Of a stretch of DNA of 64,000 bases, positions 8,708-17,960 are shown piece by piece. The stretch comes from RGIG8745 sp045576655 (GTDB lineage Bacteria > Bacteroidota > Bacteroidia > Bacteroidales > Bacteroidaceae): positions 1-64,000 of the forward strand of contig JAZNGW010000004.1 of the NCBI GenBank assembly GCA_045576655.1, read 5' to 3'. The translations under genes and the position numbers were made by a program. Every line of letters starts with the position of its first letter. Positions within the stretch are counted from its first letter, which is position 1. Under the pieces are notes generated by a model. The model saw only the letters and a program-made list of their open reading frames with translations, did no database searches and was not told where the DNA came from.

Positions 8708-11700
8708 ATGCAAGACTTCATCCATCTCCACGTACACACCCAATATTCGATACTCGACGGACAGGCGAGCATCCCCAAACTCGTTGACAAGGCCATCAAG
8801 AACGGCATGAAGGGCATGGCTGTGACCGACCACGGCAACATGTTCGGCATCAAGGAGTTTTTCAACTACGTCAACAAGGTCAACGGCAAGCACCGCGGGA
8901 TGGTGAAGGACGCACAGAAACTCATTGACGACATCAACGCCAGCACTCTGGAACGCCTTGACCGCGACGGCAATGACAAATATGACAACAAACCGGAAGA
9001 GCAACTGCTGAAGGAGGCCGAAGAGACCATTGCCAAAACTACACCCAAACTTGACTTCAAACCAATCTTCGGTTGTGAGATGTACTGCGCCCGCCGCGGC
9101 ATGCACCTCAAGGAGGGCAAACTGGACAGCAGCGGATGGCACCTCATCTTGCTCGCAAAGAACAAGACCGGCTATCATAACCTCGTCAAACTCGTGAGCC
9201 ATGCGTGGGTCGACGGATTCTACAACCGTCCGCGTACCGACCATAAAGAGCTGGAGAAATACCACGAAGGGCTCATTGCCTGTTCCGCCTGCATAGCCGG
9301 CGAAGTACCCAACAAAATACGCAAGGGCGACATACAAGGCGCTGAAGACGCCATCGAATGGTTCAAAAGCCTTTTTGGCGAAGACTACTACCTTGAGCTC
9401 CAGCGCCATGAGGTCAAAGACCCCATGCAGCGTGCTAACCGCGAAACCTTCCCACTGCAGGAAGAGTGCAACAAAGTGCTCATCGAACTGGCGAAGAAGC
9501 ACAATGTAAAACTCATCTGCTCAAACGACGTGCACTTCGTTGACGAGGAGAACGCCGAAGCTCACGACCGCCTTATCTGCTTGAGCACAAGCAAAGACCT
9601 CGACGACCCAAACCGTATGCTCTACTCCAAGCAGGAGTGGTTCAAGACCCGTGAGGAGATGAACCAGGTCTTCGCCGATGTGCCCGAAGCGCTGAGCAAC
9701 ACCATAGAGGTGCTCGACAAAGTAGAGACCTACTCCATCGACAACGCACCCATCATGCCTAACTTCGCCATCCCAGAAAGTTTCGGTACGGAGGAGGAGT
9801 ATCGCCAACGAATCACCGAGCAGGAACTTTTTGACGAGTTCACCCGCGACGAGAAAGGCAACGTGGTGCTGAGCGAAGAGGACGCCCACAAGAAAATAAA
9901 GAAACTCGGAGGATACGAAAAACTCTACCGCATAAAGTTTGAGGCGGACTACCTGAAGAAACTCACCTACGACGGTGCGAAGAAATACTACGGCGACCCT
10001 ATCCCCGAGAGCGTGAAGGAACTGCTCGACTTCGAACTCCACATCATGAAGACGATGGGATTCCCTGGCTACTTCCTCATCGTGCAGGACTACATCCGTG
10101 CCGCCCGCCAGGAACTCGGCGTGTGGGTAGGTCCGGGACGTGGTTCGGCGGCAGGTTCAGCCGTGGCCTACTGCTTGGAAATCACACGAGTGGACCCAAT
10201 CAAGTACGACCTGCTGTTCGAGCGATTCCTCAACCCCGACCGTATCTCCCTGCCCGATATCGACGTCGACTTCGACGACGACGGGCGAGGCAAAGTGCTC
10301 CAATGGGTCACTGAGAAATACGGCGAGGAGAAGGTGGCACACATCATCACCTACGGCACCATGGCAACGAAGCTCGCCATCAAGGACGTGGCACGAGTAC
10401 AGAAACTGCCTCTCGCCACTTCCAACGCACTCTGCAAGGCCATCCCCGACCGTCTGCCAAGCGGCAAGAAGATGAACCTGCCAAACGCCATCGAATGCGT
10501 GCCGGAACTGCAGGACGCCGCTACCTCGCCCGACCCGCTACTGCGTGACACTATCCGCTATGCCCAGATGCTCGAGAACAACGTGCGCAACACCGGTGTG
10601 CACGCTTGCGGAACCATTATCTGCCGCGACGACATAAGCGACTGGGTGCCCGTTTCGACTGCCGACGACAAGGAAACCGGCGAGAAACTCCGCTGCACAC
10701 AGTACGACGGACACGTCATCGAGGAAACAGGACTCATCAAGATGGACTTCCTCGGACTCAAGACCCTGTCCATCATGAAGGAGGCCGTGCAGAACATAGA
10801 AGAAAGTCTCGGAGTCACTGTCGACGTCGACAACATAAGCATCACCGACCCCGCCACATACCAGCTCTACTGCGACGGACGCACCATCGGAACCTTCCAG
10901 TTCGAATCCGCCGGCATGCAGAAGTACCTCCGCGAACTCCAGCCGACCACCTTTGAGGACCTCATAGCCATGAACGCCCTCTACCGTCCGGGACCAATGG
11001 ACTACATCCCAGACTTCATCGACCGCAAGCAGGGACGCAAACCTATCGAGTACGACATCCCAGTAATGGAGAAGTATCTCAAGGACACCTACGGCATCAC
11101 GGTCTACCAGGAGCAGGTCATGCTCCTCTCCCGTCTGCTTGCCGACTTCACCCGCGGTGAGAGCGACACCCTCCGCAAGGCGATGGGTAAGAAACTTAAG
11201 GCAAAACTGGATGAGCTGCGCCCTAAGTTCTACGAAGGCGGACAACGCAACGGTCACGACCTGGAGAAACTTCAGAAGATATGGACCGACTGGGAGAAGT
11301 TCGCATCCTACGCTTTCAACAAAAGTCATGCCACATGCTACTCATGGGTTGCCTATCAGACAGCCTATCTCAAAGCCAACTATCCGGCACAGTATATGGC
11401 GGCTGTCATGAGCCGAAGCCTTGCCAATATTTCCGATATACGCAAACTCATGGACGAATGCAAGTCTATGGGAATCAGCACTCTCGGTCCAGATGTCAAC
11501 GAAAGCCGCATGAAATTCTCCGTCAACGACCGCGGTGACATACGCTTCGGACTCGGAGCCGTCAAAGGTGTGGGCGAAAACGCAGTACAAGCCATACTCG
11601 ACGAGAGGGAGAAGAACGGGCCGTTCAAGTCGGTCTTCGATCTCGTAGAACGAGTGAACCTCACAGCCTGTAACCGCAAGAACATAGAATGCCTTGTCAT

Positions 11701-12556
11701 AGCAGGAGCTCTCGACTGCTTTAAAGACGTGAAACGCGAAGCCTACTTCGCGCAAAGCCGTCCGAACGAGACATTTATAGAGACACTTATCAAATACGGC
11801 AACAAATTTCAGCAGGACAAGCATTCAGCCACAACATCACTCTTCGGCATGGGATTCGGCGAGGAAGTGACCATAAGTCACCCCGAACTACCGAAGGAGG
11901 TGCAGGAATGGAGCGACATGGAACGCCTCAACAAGGAGCGCGAGCTCGTGGGCATCTACCTCTCAGCCCATCCACTCGACGCCTACTCCATCGTGCTCAA
12001 CCACGTGTGCAACACCAAGGTAGCCGAACTTGAAAACAAGGAAGATCTTGCCGACCGTGCGGAGGTGACCTTCGGCGGAATCATCACTTCCATCCGTACT
12101 GGCACCACAAAGAACGGCAAACCGTTTGGTATAGTCCGCATAGAAGACTTCAACGGAGCTGGTGAAATTCCGCTTTTCGGCAAGGACTGGCTAACTTATC
12201 ACAATTTCTTCATTGAAGGCGCCGCCCTCTTCGTCAAGGGCAAGGTGGTACCACGCCAATGGGGCAGCGGACACGAGCTCTCTATCGGTTCGATCGATCT
12301 CCTTGCCGACGTAAAGGATTCGCTGATTGACAAAATCACGCTCACCGTACCTCTCGACAAACTCACAGTCGAAATGGTTGAAGACCTTGCAGAGATAGCA
12401 AAAGAGCATCCAGGCAGAGCTGAACTCCACTTCAACATTCACTCCACCGACCACATGAGGGCAAAACTCTTCTCGCGCAAAATCAAGATTTCCGTGACCA
12501 AGCACCTCATGCAGTACATCGAGGACCATCCAGAGATTGAGATAGCCATAAATTGA
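8708..12556 (+). CDS. dnaE: DNA polymerase III alpha subunit
   Basis: This 1282-residue protein is the replicative polymerase catalytic subunit. The N-terminal PHP domain begins with FIHLHVHTQYSILDG. The palm contains GPGRGSAAGS and the acidic PDIDVDF motif at residues 516-522. Further on come the beta-binding and HhH region (FNKSHATCYSWVAYQTAYLKANYP) and an OB-fold (VTFGGIITSIRTGTTKNGKPFG). Length and order fit the DnaE1 class rather than PolC. It starts 93 bp after the GH51 gene, and that spacer shows no clear terminator. Confidence 0.97.
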   Translation: MQDFIHLHVHTQYSILDGQASIPKLVDKAIKNGMKGMAVTDHGNMFGIKEFFNYVNKVNGKHRGMVKDAQKLIDDINASTLERLDRDGNDKYDNKPEEQLLKEAEETIAKTTPKLDFKPIFGCEMYCARRGMHLKEGKLDSSGWHLILLAKNKTGYHNLVKLVSHAWVDGFYNRPRTDHKELEKYHEGLIACSACIAGEVPNKIRKGDIQGAEDAIEWFKSLFGEDYYLELQRHEVKDPMQRANRETFPLQEECNKVLIELAKKHNVKLICSNDVHFVDEENAEAHDRLICLSTSKDLDDPNRMLYSKQEWFKTREEMNQVFADVPEALSNTIEVLDKVETYSIDNAPIMPNFAIPESFGTEEEYRQRITEQELFDEFTRDEKGNVVLSEEDAHKKIKKLGGYEKLYRIKFEADYLKKLTYDGAKKYYGDPIPESVKELLDFELHIMKTMGFPGYFLIVQDYIRAARQELGVWVGPGRGSAAGSAVAYCLEITRVDPIKYDLLFERFLNPDRISLPDIDVDFDDDGRGKVLQWVTEKYGEEKVAHIITYGTMATKLAIKDVARVQKLPLATSNALCKAIPDRLPSGKKMNLPNAIECVPELQDAATSPDPLLRDTIRYAQMLENNVRNTGVHACGTIICRDDISDWVPVSTADDKETGEKLRCTQYDGHVIEETGLIKMDFLGLKTLSIMKEAVQNIEESLGVTVDVDNISITDPATYQLYCDGRTIGTFQFESAGMQKYLRELQPTTFEDLIAMNALYRPGPMDYIPDFIDRKQGRKPIEYDIPVMEKYLKDTYGITVYQEQVMLLSRLLADFTRGESDTLRKAMGKKLKAKLDELRPKFYEGGQRNGHDLEKLQKIWTDWEKFASYAFNKSHATCYSWVAYQTAYLKANYPAQYMAAVMSRSLANISDIRKLMDECKSMGISTLGPDVNESRMKFSVNDRGDIRFGLGAVKGVGENAVQAILDEREKNGPFKSVFDLVERVNLTACNRKNIECLVIAGALDCFKDVKREAYFAQSRPNETFIETLIKYGNKFQQDKHSATTSLFGMGFGEEVTISHPELPKEVQEWSDMERLNKERELVGIYLSAHPLDAYSIVLNHVCNTKVAELENKEDLADRAEVTFGGIITSIRTGTTKNGKPFGIVRIEDFNGAGEIPLFGKDWLTYHNFFIEGAALFVKGKVVPRQWGSGHELSIGSIDLLADVKDSLIDKITLTVPLDKLTVEMVEDLAEIAKEHPGRAELHFNIHSTDHMRAKLFSRKIKISVTKHLMQYIEDHPEIEIAIN

Positions 12557-12627
12557 TGTTTTGAAACCTAAACAATAAACATCATTAAATATTTCGCTTT
12601 TTATCTGCAAATCTGATTTGTAAACAC

Positions 12628-12635
12628 TATCTTTG
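12628..12635 (+). promoter_or_regulatory. -7 promoter box of trxA
   Basis: TATCTTTG fits TAnnTTTG. The predicted leader begins with a hairpin (ACGGC-aca-GCCGT, about 12646-12658). No good -33 box at the usual distance was found. Confidence 0.55.
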
Positions 12636-12711
12636 TAACAGGGAACGGCACAGCCGTCCCCTTCGCGATTTACAACATTCTAACATACAAACAAATAAAA
12701 ACATTACAGTT

Positions 12712-13020
12712 ATGATTATCAATGACGAAAACTACGAAGCTGTAGCAGCTGAGGGCAAACCAATGATGCTTGACTTTTGGGCTACATGGTGCGGACCATG
12801 CAAGAAAATCGGACCAGACATCGAAGCACTCGCACAAGAGTATGAAGGTCAGGTCATAGTAGGAAAGGTTGATGTAGAAGAGTCTGACGAACTCGCATCA
12901 AAGTTCAAAATCCGCAACGTGCCTACTGTGCTCTACATCAAGAACGGAGAAGTTGTAGACAAAATCGTAGGAGCAACAACTAAGGATAAGTTTGAGGAAA
13001 AGCTTAAGGCGCTTCTTTAA
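12712..13020 (+). CDS. trxA: Thioredoxin
   Basis: This 102-residue single-domain protein has the redox motif WCGPCK (C27 and C30), the DFWATWC strand and the conserved cis-Pro (NVPTVLYIKNGE). It has no signal peptide, so it is cytoplasmic and serves as the general disulfide reductant, for example for ribonucleotide reductase. It has its own -7 box at 12628 and stands 155 bp after dnaE. Confidence 0.95.
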   Translation: MIINDENYEAVAAEGKPMMLDFWATWCGPCKKIGPDIEALAQEYEGQVIVGKVDVEESDELASKFKIRNVPTVLYIKNGEVVDKIVGATTKDKFEEKLKALL

Positions 13021-13114
13021 GAAGGATGTAGAAAGTAGAAAGTACAAGGTAGACAACCTTATAACTTCACTACCTCATAACCTCACAAACTCATAACCTT
13101 AAAACCTAAAAACC

Positions 13115-13450
13115 ATGGCAAACATTGACGACGAACTTTTGAAGGATGCTGAAGACGACGCACGCGCAGTCGAATTTATCCAGAACTACTTGCCACAGGA
13201 ACTGAAGGAGAAGTTCTCGGAAGACGAACTATACTATTTCCTCGACCTCATCATCGAATACTATGCCACAAACGATGTCTTCAACGCCGAGCCTGACGCA
13301 GACGGTTACATCGAGATTGACCTCGATGAAGTTGTCGACTTCATTATCAAGAAGGCAAAGAAGGAGCAGATGGGTGAATACGAGCACGACGACATCCTGT
13401 TCGTCGTACAGGCTGAGCTCGAATACAGCGAAAGCCTTGAAGAGGAATAA
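13115..13450 (+). CDS. Small acidic conserved protein of unknown function
   Basis: The protein has 111 residues, is very rich in Asp and Glu, and is predicted mostly helical. It has no signal peptide or membrane segment. The body (FIQNYLPQELKEKFSEDELYYFLDLIIEYY, split by an acidic turn) looks like a compact soluble domain. I do not recognise a named family. It follows trxA by 94 bp and ends before a strong terminator at 13515, so it may be transcribed with trxA. A role linked to thioredoxin is not supported by anything else. Confidence 0.8.
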   Translation: MANIDDELLKDAEDDARAVEFIQNYLPQELKEKFSEDELYYFLDLIIEYYATNDVFNAEPDADGYIEIDLDEVVDFIIKKAKKEQMGEYEHDDILFVVQAELEYSESLEEE

Positions 13451-13514
13451 AGGCCTCACTAAGAAAGATCCGACATGTCTACTCGATAAATTTTGAGGAA
13501 GACTACACCCGCAT

Positions 13515-13541
13515 AGGGGCAGACCGCGTGTCTGCCCCTTT
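13515..13541 (+). terminator. Terminator with GGGGCAGAC stem
   Basis: GGGGCAGAC (13516-13524) and GTCTGCCCC (13530-13538) form a perfect 9-bp stem with a 5-nt loop, followed by TTTAT. The same type of GC-palindrome recurs near 1260, 32436, 40577, 48145, 62407 and 62524. Confidence 0.75.
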
Positions 13542-13650
13542 ATGTTTACAGAGCAAGGGCAAAAATCCTATCTCTTAATTCTATAATTGGGTAGTCTTCA
13601 ATCGGTTGTGCGCGACATTATTCTTTCTGACTCATCATTCTTATTTGCAA

Positions 13651-13734
13651 ACTCAGTCTAAGTCTGTATAAACACAGTCTAAGTTTATACAGATTCAGTC
13701 TGAGTTTGTACGAACTTAGACTAAGTTTAAAGTT
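13651..13734. repeat. 21-bp phased array, family B (copy B1), 4 units
   Basis: Four contiguous 21-bp units each begin ACnnAGnCTnAG. The cores are CTCAGTCTAAG, CACAGTCTAAG, TTCAGTCTGAG and CTTAGACTAAG; the last is a perfect odd palindrome. The array ends 107 bp before the miaB -7 box. Related arrays lie at 34408-34491 and, inverted, at 51084-51167. Confidence 0.85.
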
Positions 13735-13841
13735 TTCTGCTAACAGAAAAACCCTTTACACGTAGGGTGCTAACGTTGCGGGCACACGGAACTTTTAACT
13801 TTTAATATATATTTTAACTCTCAAATCTGAATTAATAATCG

Positions 13842-13849
13842 TATCTTTG
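13842..13849 (+). promoter_or_regulatory. -7 promoter box of miaB
   Basis: TATCTTTG fits TAnnTTTG. A transcript would start near 13856, which rules out the in-frame GTG at 13852 and supports ATG 13876 as the start. Confidence 0.65.
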
Positions 13850-13875
13850 CAGTGATTTTCGAAAATCATTATTTA

Positions 13876-15213
13876 ATGAAGAAACTTTTTATCGAGACTT
13901 ATGGCTGCCAGATGAATGTGGCAGACAGTGAAGTTATTGCGTCGGTAATGAAAATGGCGGACTACGAGACTTGCCAAAGCATTGACGATGCCGATGCCGT
14001 GCTGCTGAACACTTGTTCTGTTCGCGACAATGCGGAACAGAAAATTTTGAACCGTCTGGAAGCTCTTCATGCCATGCGCAAGAAAGGCCGCAAACTGATT
14101 ATCGGAGTTGTGGGATGCATGGCTGAGCGTGTGAAGGACGAACTTATAGAGAAGCACCATGCTGATCTTGTCGCCGGTCCCGACGCATACCTTTCGCTCC
14201 CTGAACTTTTTGCGGCTGCCGAGATGGGCGAGAAGGCTATCAACGTGGAGTTGTCGACTACAGAAACCTATCGCGACATCATACCTGAGAGGGTGTGCGG
14301 AGGCAACATTTCTGGTTTTGTGAGCATTATGCGTGGCTGCAACAACTTTTGCCACTACTGCATTGTGCCATACACTCGAGGCAGGGAGCGTAGCCGCGAT
14401 GTGGAGAGCATCATAAATGAAGTGCGCGATTTGCAAGAGCGCGGTTTCAAGGAAGTGACTCTGCTGGGGCAGAACGTCAACTCGTACCGCTTTATCGCCG
14501 ATGGCGAGGAGCGGGGAGAAAGTGTCATCGTTGACTTTCCCGAACTGTTGCGCCGTGTTGCCAGTACCTTCCCGAAGATGCGTATCAGATTCACCACTTC
14601 GCACCCAAAGGACATGAGCAACGACACGTTGCATGTCATTGCCGATTGTCCTAACGTGTGCCGCCATATACACTTGCCTGTACAGAGCGGCAGCAACCGA
14701 ATACTCGGACTGATGAACCGCAAATATACTCGCGAGTGGTACCTCGACAGAGTTGCCGCTATACGCAATATCATCCCTGACTGCGGACTGACTACTGACA
14801 TTTTCGTGGGATACCACTCTGAGACGGAGGAGGACCACCAGATGTCACTTTCATTAATGCGTGAATGCGGATATGACTCTGCTTTTATGTTCAAATATTC
14901 AGAACGCCCAGGCACATATGCATCGCGCCACTTGCCTGACGACGTGTCGGAGGAGACAAAGATTCGCCGCCTGAACGAGATGATTGCCTTGCAGAACGAA
15001 CTTTCGGCTGAGAGCTACCGCAAGGATATCGGCAAGGAGTTCGAAATCTTGGTTGAAGGCGTGAGCAAGCGTTCAAAAGAACAGCTTTTCGGTCGCACAC
15101 AGCAGAACAAGGTGGTAGTGTTTGACCGTGGCAATCATCGCATAGGCGACTTCGTGAAAGTCAGAGTCACGGAAGCGAGTTCCGCTACTCTCAAGGGTGT
15201 GGAAATCGTTTGA
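13876..15213 (+). CDS. miaB: tRNA-2-methylthio-N6-dimethylallyladenosine synthase
   Basis: This methylthiotransferase adds the 2-methylthio group to i6A37 of tRNAs. The N-terminal UPF0004 domain begins with ETYGCQMNVADSE (C11). The radical-SAM cluster motif is GCNNFCHYC (C155, C159, C162). The central TIM-barrel and a C-terminal TRAM domain (residues about 380-445, ILVEGVSKRSKEQLFGRT) are present. The protein has 445 residues, a normal length. ATG 13876 is preferred over the upstream GTG 13852 because the promoter lies at 13842. Confidence 0.95.
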   Translation: MKKLFIETYGCQMNVADSEVIASVMKMADYETCQSIDDADAVLLNTCSVRDNAEQKILNRLEALHAMRKKGRKLIIGVVGCMAERVKDELIEKHHADLVAGPDAYLSLPELFAAAEMGEKAINVELSTTETYRDIIPERVCGGNISGFVSIMRGCNNFCHYCIVPYTRGRERSRDVESIINEVRDLQERGFKEVTLLGQNVNSYRFIADGEERGESVIVDFPELLRRVASTFPKMRIRFTTSHPKDMSNDTLHVIADCPNVCRHIHLPVQSGSNRILGLMNRKYTREWYLDRVAAIRNIIPDCGLTTDIFVGYHSETEEDHQMSLSLMRECGYDSAFMFKYSERPGTYASRHLPDDVSEETKIRRLNEMIALQNELSAESYRKDIGKEFEILVEGVSKRSKEQLFGRTQQNKVVVFDRGNHRIGDFVKVRVTEASSATLKGVEIV

Positions 15214-15255
15214 TTCAAGATTAAAAAATAAGAAGATAACTGTCAAATAGCACAT

Positions 15256-16137
15256 ATGGCACAAGCATACGAACATATGCGTTCACGGTGGTTTAACACG
15301 CAATTCATGACTTCGTGTATAAGCACCACTCTCGTGTTGATACTGCTCGGCACGATAGTATTCTTCATGCTTTCAGCCAAGAACCTGTCGGCTTTCATCA
15401 AGGAGAACCTGAACGTAAGCGTACTGGTCAACGACGAGTTGAAACAGGCTGAGATTGACTCTCTGCAGGCGGAACTGACCAATACTCCTTATGTGAAAAG
15501 ACTGACATTTGTTTCAAAGGAGCAGGCTCTGGAAGAAACCAGCAAGGACCTCGGCACAGACCCTACTGAGTTTTTAGGCTACAACCCTTTCACTCCTTCG
15601 TTTGAAATCAATGTAAACGAGCCTTACGCCAACAACGACAGCCTGTCGAAGATTGTAGCAGAACTTGACTTGCGCAAAGAGGTCGTAGGCGTGGACTACG
15701 ACAAGGAGACGCTGGAATCGGTCAACGACAATATCCGCAAAATCAGCGTTGTCCTGCTCATCATCGCAGGTCTGTTCCTGTACATATCATTCGCTCTCAT
15801 CAACAACACAGTACGACTGACTATTTTCTCCAAACGCTTCCTAATCAACACCATGAAACTCGTTGGGGCAAGCTGGGGATTCATTCGCCGCCCGTTCCTC
15901 AAGAACGCTTTCCGATTAGGCATCCTATCGGGCATTGCTGCTGATGTAGCGATGCTGTGCGGTATTCACTGGATGAAAACATACGAGACTGGACTAAATG
16001 CAATTGTCACGTCTGACGTAATCTACATAGTGATGGCAGTAGTAATTGTGTGCGGACTGCTGATAACATTCATCTGCACATTCGCATCGTTGAACCGCTA
16101 CCTGAAGATGAACAGCAACGAACTGTATAACATATAA
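15256..16137 (+). CDS. ftsX: Cell division protein FtsX
   Basis: The 293-residue inner-membrane protein has one N-terminal transmembrane helix (about 24-44), a periplasmic domain of about 120 residues and three C-terminal helices, the FtsX arrangement. FtsX pairs with the ATPase FtsE to activate septal peptidoglycan hydrolases; no ftsE is adjacent here. It opens a same-strand run with the DUF3098 gene and uppP, both small envelope proteins. Confidence 0.92.
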   Translation: MAQAYEHMRSRWFNTQFMTSCISTTLVLILLGTIVFFMLSAKNLSAFIKENLNVSVLVNDELKQAEIDSLQAELTNTPYVKRLTFVSKEQALEETSKDLGTDPTEFLGYNPFTPSFEINVNEPYANNDSLSKIVAELDLRKEVVGVDYDKETLESVNDNIRKISVVLLIIAGLFLYISFALINNTVRLTIFSKRFLINTMKLVGASWGFIRRPFLKNAFRLGILSGIAADVAMLCGIHWMKTYETGLNAIVTSDVIYIVMAVVIVCGLLITFICTFASLNRYLKMNSNELYNI

Positions 16138-16164
16138 TTATCAAAACAATTAAGCAATAACAAC

Positions 16165-16392
16165 ATGAACAATTTGGCTTTTGGAAAAATCAACTACATA
16201 CTTCTCGTTGTGGGAGTGCTGATTGTCATAGCAGGCTTGGCGCTCATGACTGGCGGAAGCACCACTGAAGAGGCATTCAATCCGGAAATTTTCAGCGATC
16301 GTCGCATCAAGGTGGCACCATTGGTTGCCCTCTTCGGATTTATATTTGTCGTAGTTGCCATATTGTGGAAACCCAAAAAGAATAAGGCATGA
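16165..16392 (+). CDS. DUF3098 small membrane protein
   Basis: The 75-residue protein has two transmembrane helices (about 9-28 and 49-68) separated by the segment GGSTTEEAFNPEIFSDRR and a basic tail KPKKNKA. It matches DUF3098, which in Bacteroidetes typically sits between ftsX and uppP as here. Its stop overlaps the uppP start (ATGA), indicating translational coupling. Its function is unknown; a role in division or lipid-carrier recycling is suggested only by neighbours. Confidence 0.88.
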   Translation: MNNLAFGKINYILLVVGVLIVIAGLALMTGGSTTEEAFNPEIFSDRRIKVAPLVALFGFIFVVVAILWKPKKNKA

Positions 16393-17234
16393 ATTGGTTG
16401 GACACAGTCATCATAGCCATAGTCGAGGGATTAACGGAATTTCTGCCTGTATCGTCGACCGGCCACATGATTATCGCCCAAAACATCCTCGGTGTGGAAA
16501 GCACCGACTTTGTCAAGGCGTTCACTTTCATAATCCAGTTTGGAGCAATACTCTCTGTTGTTTGCCTTTACTGGAAACGTTTCTTCCAATTGAACAACAC
16601 CCCTGCACCTGAAGGAGCAAGCGCAGCGCAGAAGTTCCTGCACAAGTTCGACTTCTATTGGAAACTCTTCGTGGCATTCATCCCTGCAGCTGTGCTCGGA
16701 CTCTTGTTCAGCGACGCCATCGACGCCATGCTTGAAAGAGTGGAAGTCGTGGCAATAATGCTCGTGGTTGGAGGAGTGTTTATGCTGTTCTGCGACAAAA
16801 TATTCAACAAAGGGAGCGAGAGCACACAACTTACGGAGAAACGCGCCTTCATGGTAGGCCTGTTCCAGTGCATATCAATGATTCCAGGCGTGTCACGATC
16901 AATGGCTACAATCGTTGGAGGCATGTCACAGCGAATGACTCGCAAGGACGCCGCCGAGTTCTCGTTCTTCCTTGCCGTACCTACAATGTTCGGAGCAACC
17001 GTTTATAAGATGTACAAGCTCCTCAAGTACGGCGGCACAGAAATGATAATGGACAACATGTCGACCCTCATCATAGGCAATGCAGTGGCGTTTATCGTGG
17101 CCCTGCTAGCCATCAAGTTCTTCATCAGCTTCGTCACAAAGTACGGATTTAAGGCTTTCGGATGGTATCGCATCGTTGTCGGCGGAATCATACTCGTGAT
17201 GCTGATGATGGGGTATAACCTGCAAATAATGTAA
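16389..17234 (+). CDS. uppP: Undecaprenyl-diphosphatase
   Basis: This integral membrane enzyme of 281 residues dephosphorylates undecaprenyl pyrophosphate to recycle the lipid carrier for peptidoglycan and O-antigen. Both family signatures are visible: EGLTEFLPVSSTGH near the N-terminus and PGVSRSMATIVGG in the middle. About seven or eight hydrophobic helices follow. It is the BacA type associated with bacitracin tolerance. It overlaps the DUF3098 gene by 4 bases and is followed closely by truB. Confidence 0.95.
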   Translation: MNWLDTVIIAIVEGLTEFLPVSSTGHMIIAQNILGVESTDFVKAFTFIIQFGAILSVVCLYWKRFFQLNNTPAPEGASAAQKFLHKFDFYWKLFVAFIPAAVLGLLFSDAIDAMLERVEVVAIMLVVGGVFMLFCDKIFNKGSESTQLTEKRAFMVGLFQCISMIPGVSRSMATIVGGMSQRMTRKDAAEFSFFLAVPTMFGATVYKMYKLLKYGGTEMIMDNMSTLIIGNAVAFIVALLAIKFFISFVTKYGFKAFGWYRIVVGGIILVMLMMGYNLQIM

Positions 17235-17238
17235 TCAA

Positions 17239-17949
17239 GTGAATCCACAAGAAGGAGAAATACTTTCATTCAACAAGCCATACGAGTGGACATCGTTTAA
17301 CGTAGTGGCTGCAGTGCGCAACTTGTTGCGCAGAAAGCTGAACACCAAGAAGATAAAGGTAGGGCATGCAGGCACGCTCGACCCTCTCGCCACAGGCGTT
17401 CTGCTCGTTTGCACGGGTAAAGCCACCAAACGCATAGAGGAACTCCAGGCACACACAAAGGAATATGTGGCAACACTTAAAATCGGCGCCACAACCCCTT
17501 CGTTCGACAAGGAAACAGAGGAAGACGCCACTTACCCAACAGAACATATAACCCCCGAACTGCTCGAGGAAACGCTAAAGACATTTGTGGGAAGCATCGA
17601 GCAAGTGCCGCCTACATACTCCGCAGTGAAGATAAACGGCAAACGAGCCTACGAATTTGCCCGAACAGGACGAGATATAGAACTAAAGGCCAAGACTCTT
17701 GTCATTGACGAAATAGAGCTGATAAGTCACAACCTGCCAAATGAGGCTGTCATAAGAGTAGTATGCAGCAAAGGGACATACATCAGAGCATTAGCTCGGG
17801 ACATCGGTGCCGCCCTCGGTTCAGGAGCATACCTTACCGATCTGATACGCACCCGCATCGGTGACTACCACCTCACCGGATGTATGGACATAAAGGACTT
17901 TCCTGAATGGCTGGATAAACAGGAATTTGTAAATAATCCAAAAGAATAA
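17239..17949 (+). CDS. truB: tRNA pseudouridine-55 synthase
   Basis: The 236-residue enzyme isomerises U55 in the T-loop of tRNAs. The catalytic Asp lies in GHAGTLDPLATGVL; RTGRDIELK and the C-terminal ALGSGAYLTDLIRTRIGDY segment are typical. A GTG start at 17239, 4 bases after the uppP stop, gives the usual N-terminus (EILSFNKPYEWTSF). No PUA domain is present, as in shorter TruB forms. Confidence 0.95.
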   Translation: MNPQEGEILSFNKPYEWTSFNVVAAVRNLLRRKLNTKKIKVGHAGTLDPLATGVLLVCTGKATKRIEELQAHTKEYVATLKIGATTPSFDKETEEDATYPTEHITPELLEETLKTFVGSIEQVPPTYSAVKINGKRAYEFARTGRDIELKAKTLVIDEIELISHNLPNEAVIRVVCSKGTYIRALARDIGAALGSGAYLTDLIRTRIGDYHLTGCMDIKDFPEWLDKQEFVNNPKE

Positions 17950-17960
17950 GATATAGAAAC

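Larger units (their letters stand above)
13451..13875. other. Spacer with terminator, 21-bp array and miaB promoter
   Basis: It contains the terminator at 13515-13541, an uneventful AT-rich stretch, the four-unit 21-bp array at 13651-13734 and the miaB -7 box at 13842. Confidence 0.75.

Noticed and set aside
13651..13734. CRISPR array
   Set aside because: The units are contiguous, without unique spacers of 25-40 nt, unit number is four or fewer, and no cas gene is present. The same holds for the other 21-22 bp arrays.
13852..13875. GTG start of miaB
   Set aside because: It lies upstream of the predicted transcript start from the -7 box at 13842; ATG 13876 gives the family N-terminus.
13873..14838. 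Minus-strand open frame of 321 codons
   Set aside because: Antisense of miaB, whose Cys cluster and domains are clear.
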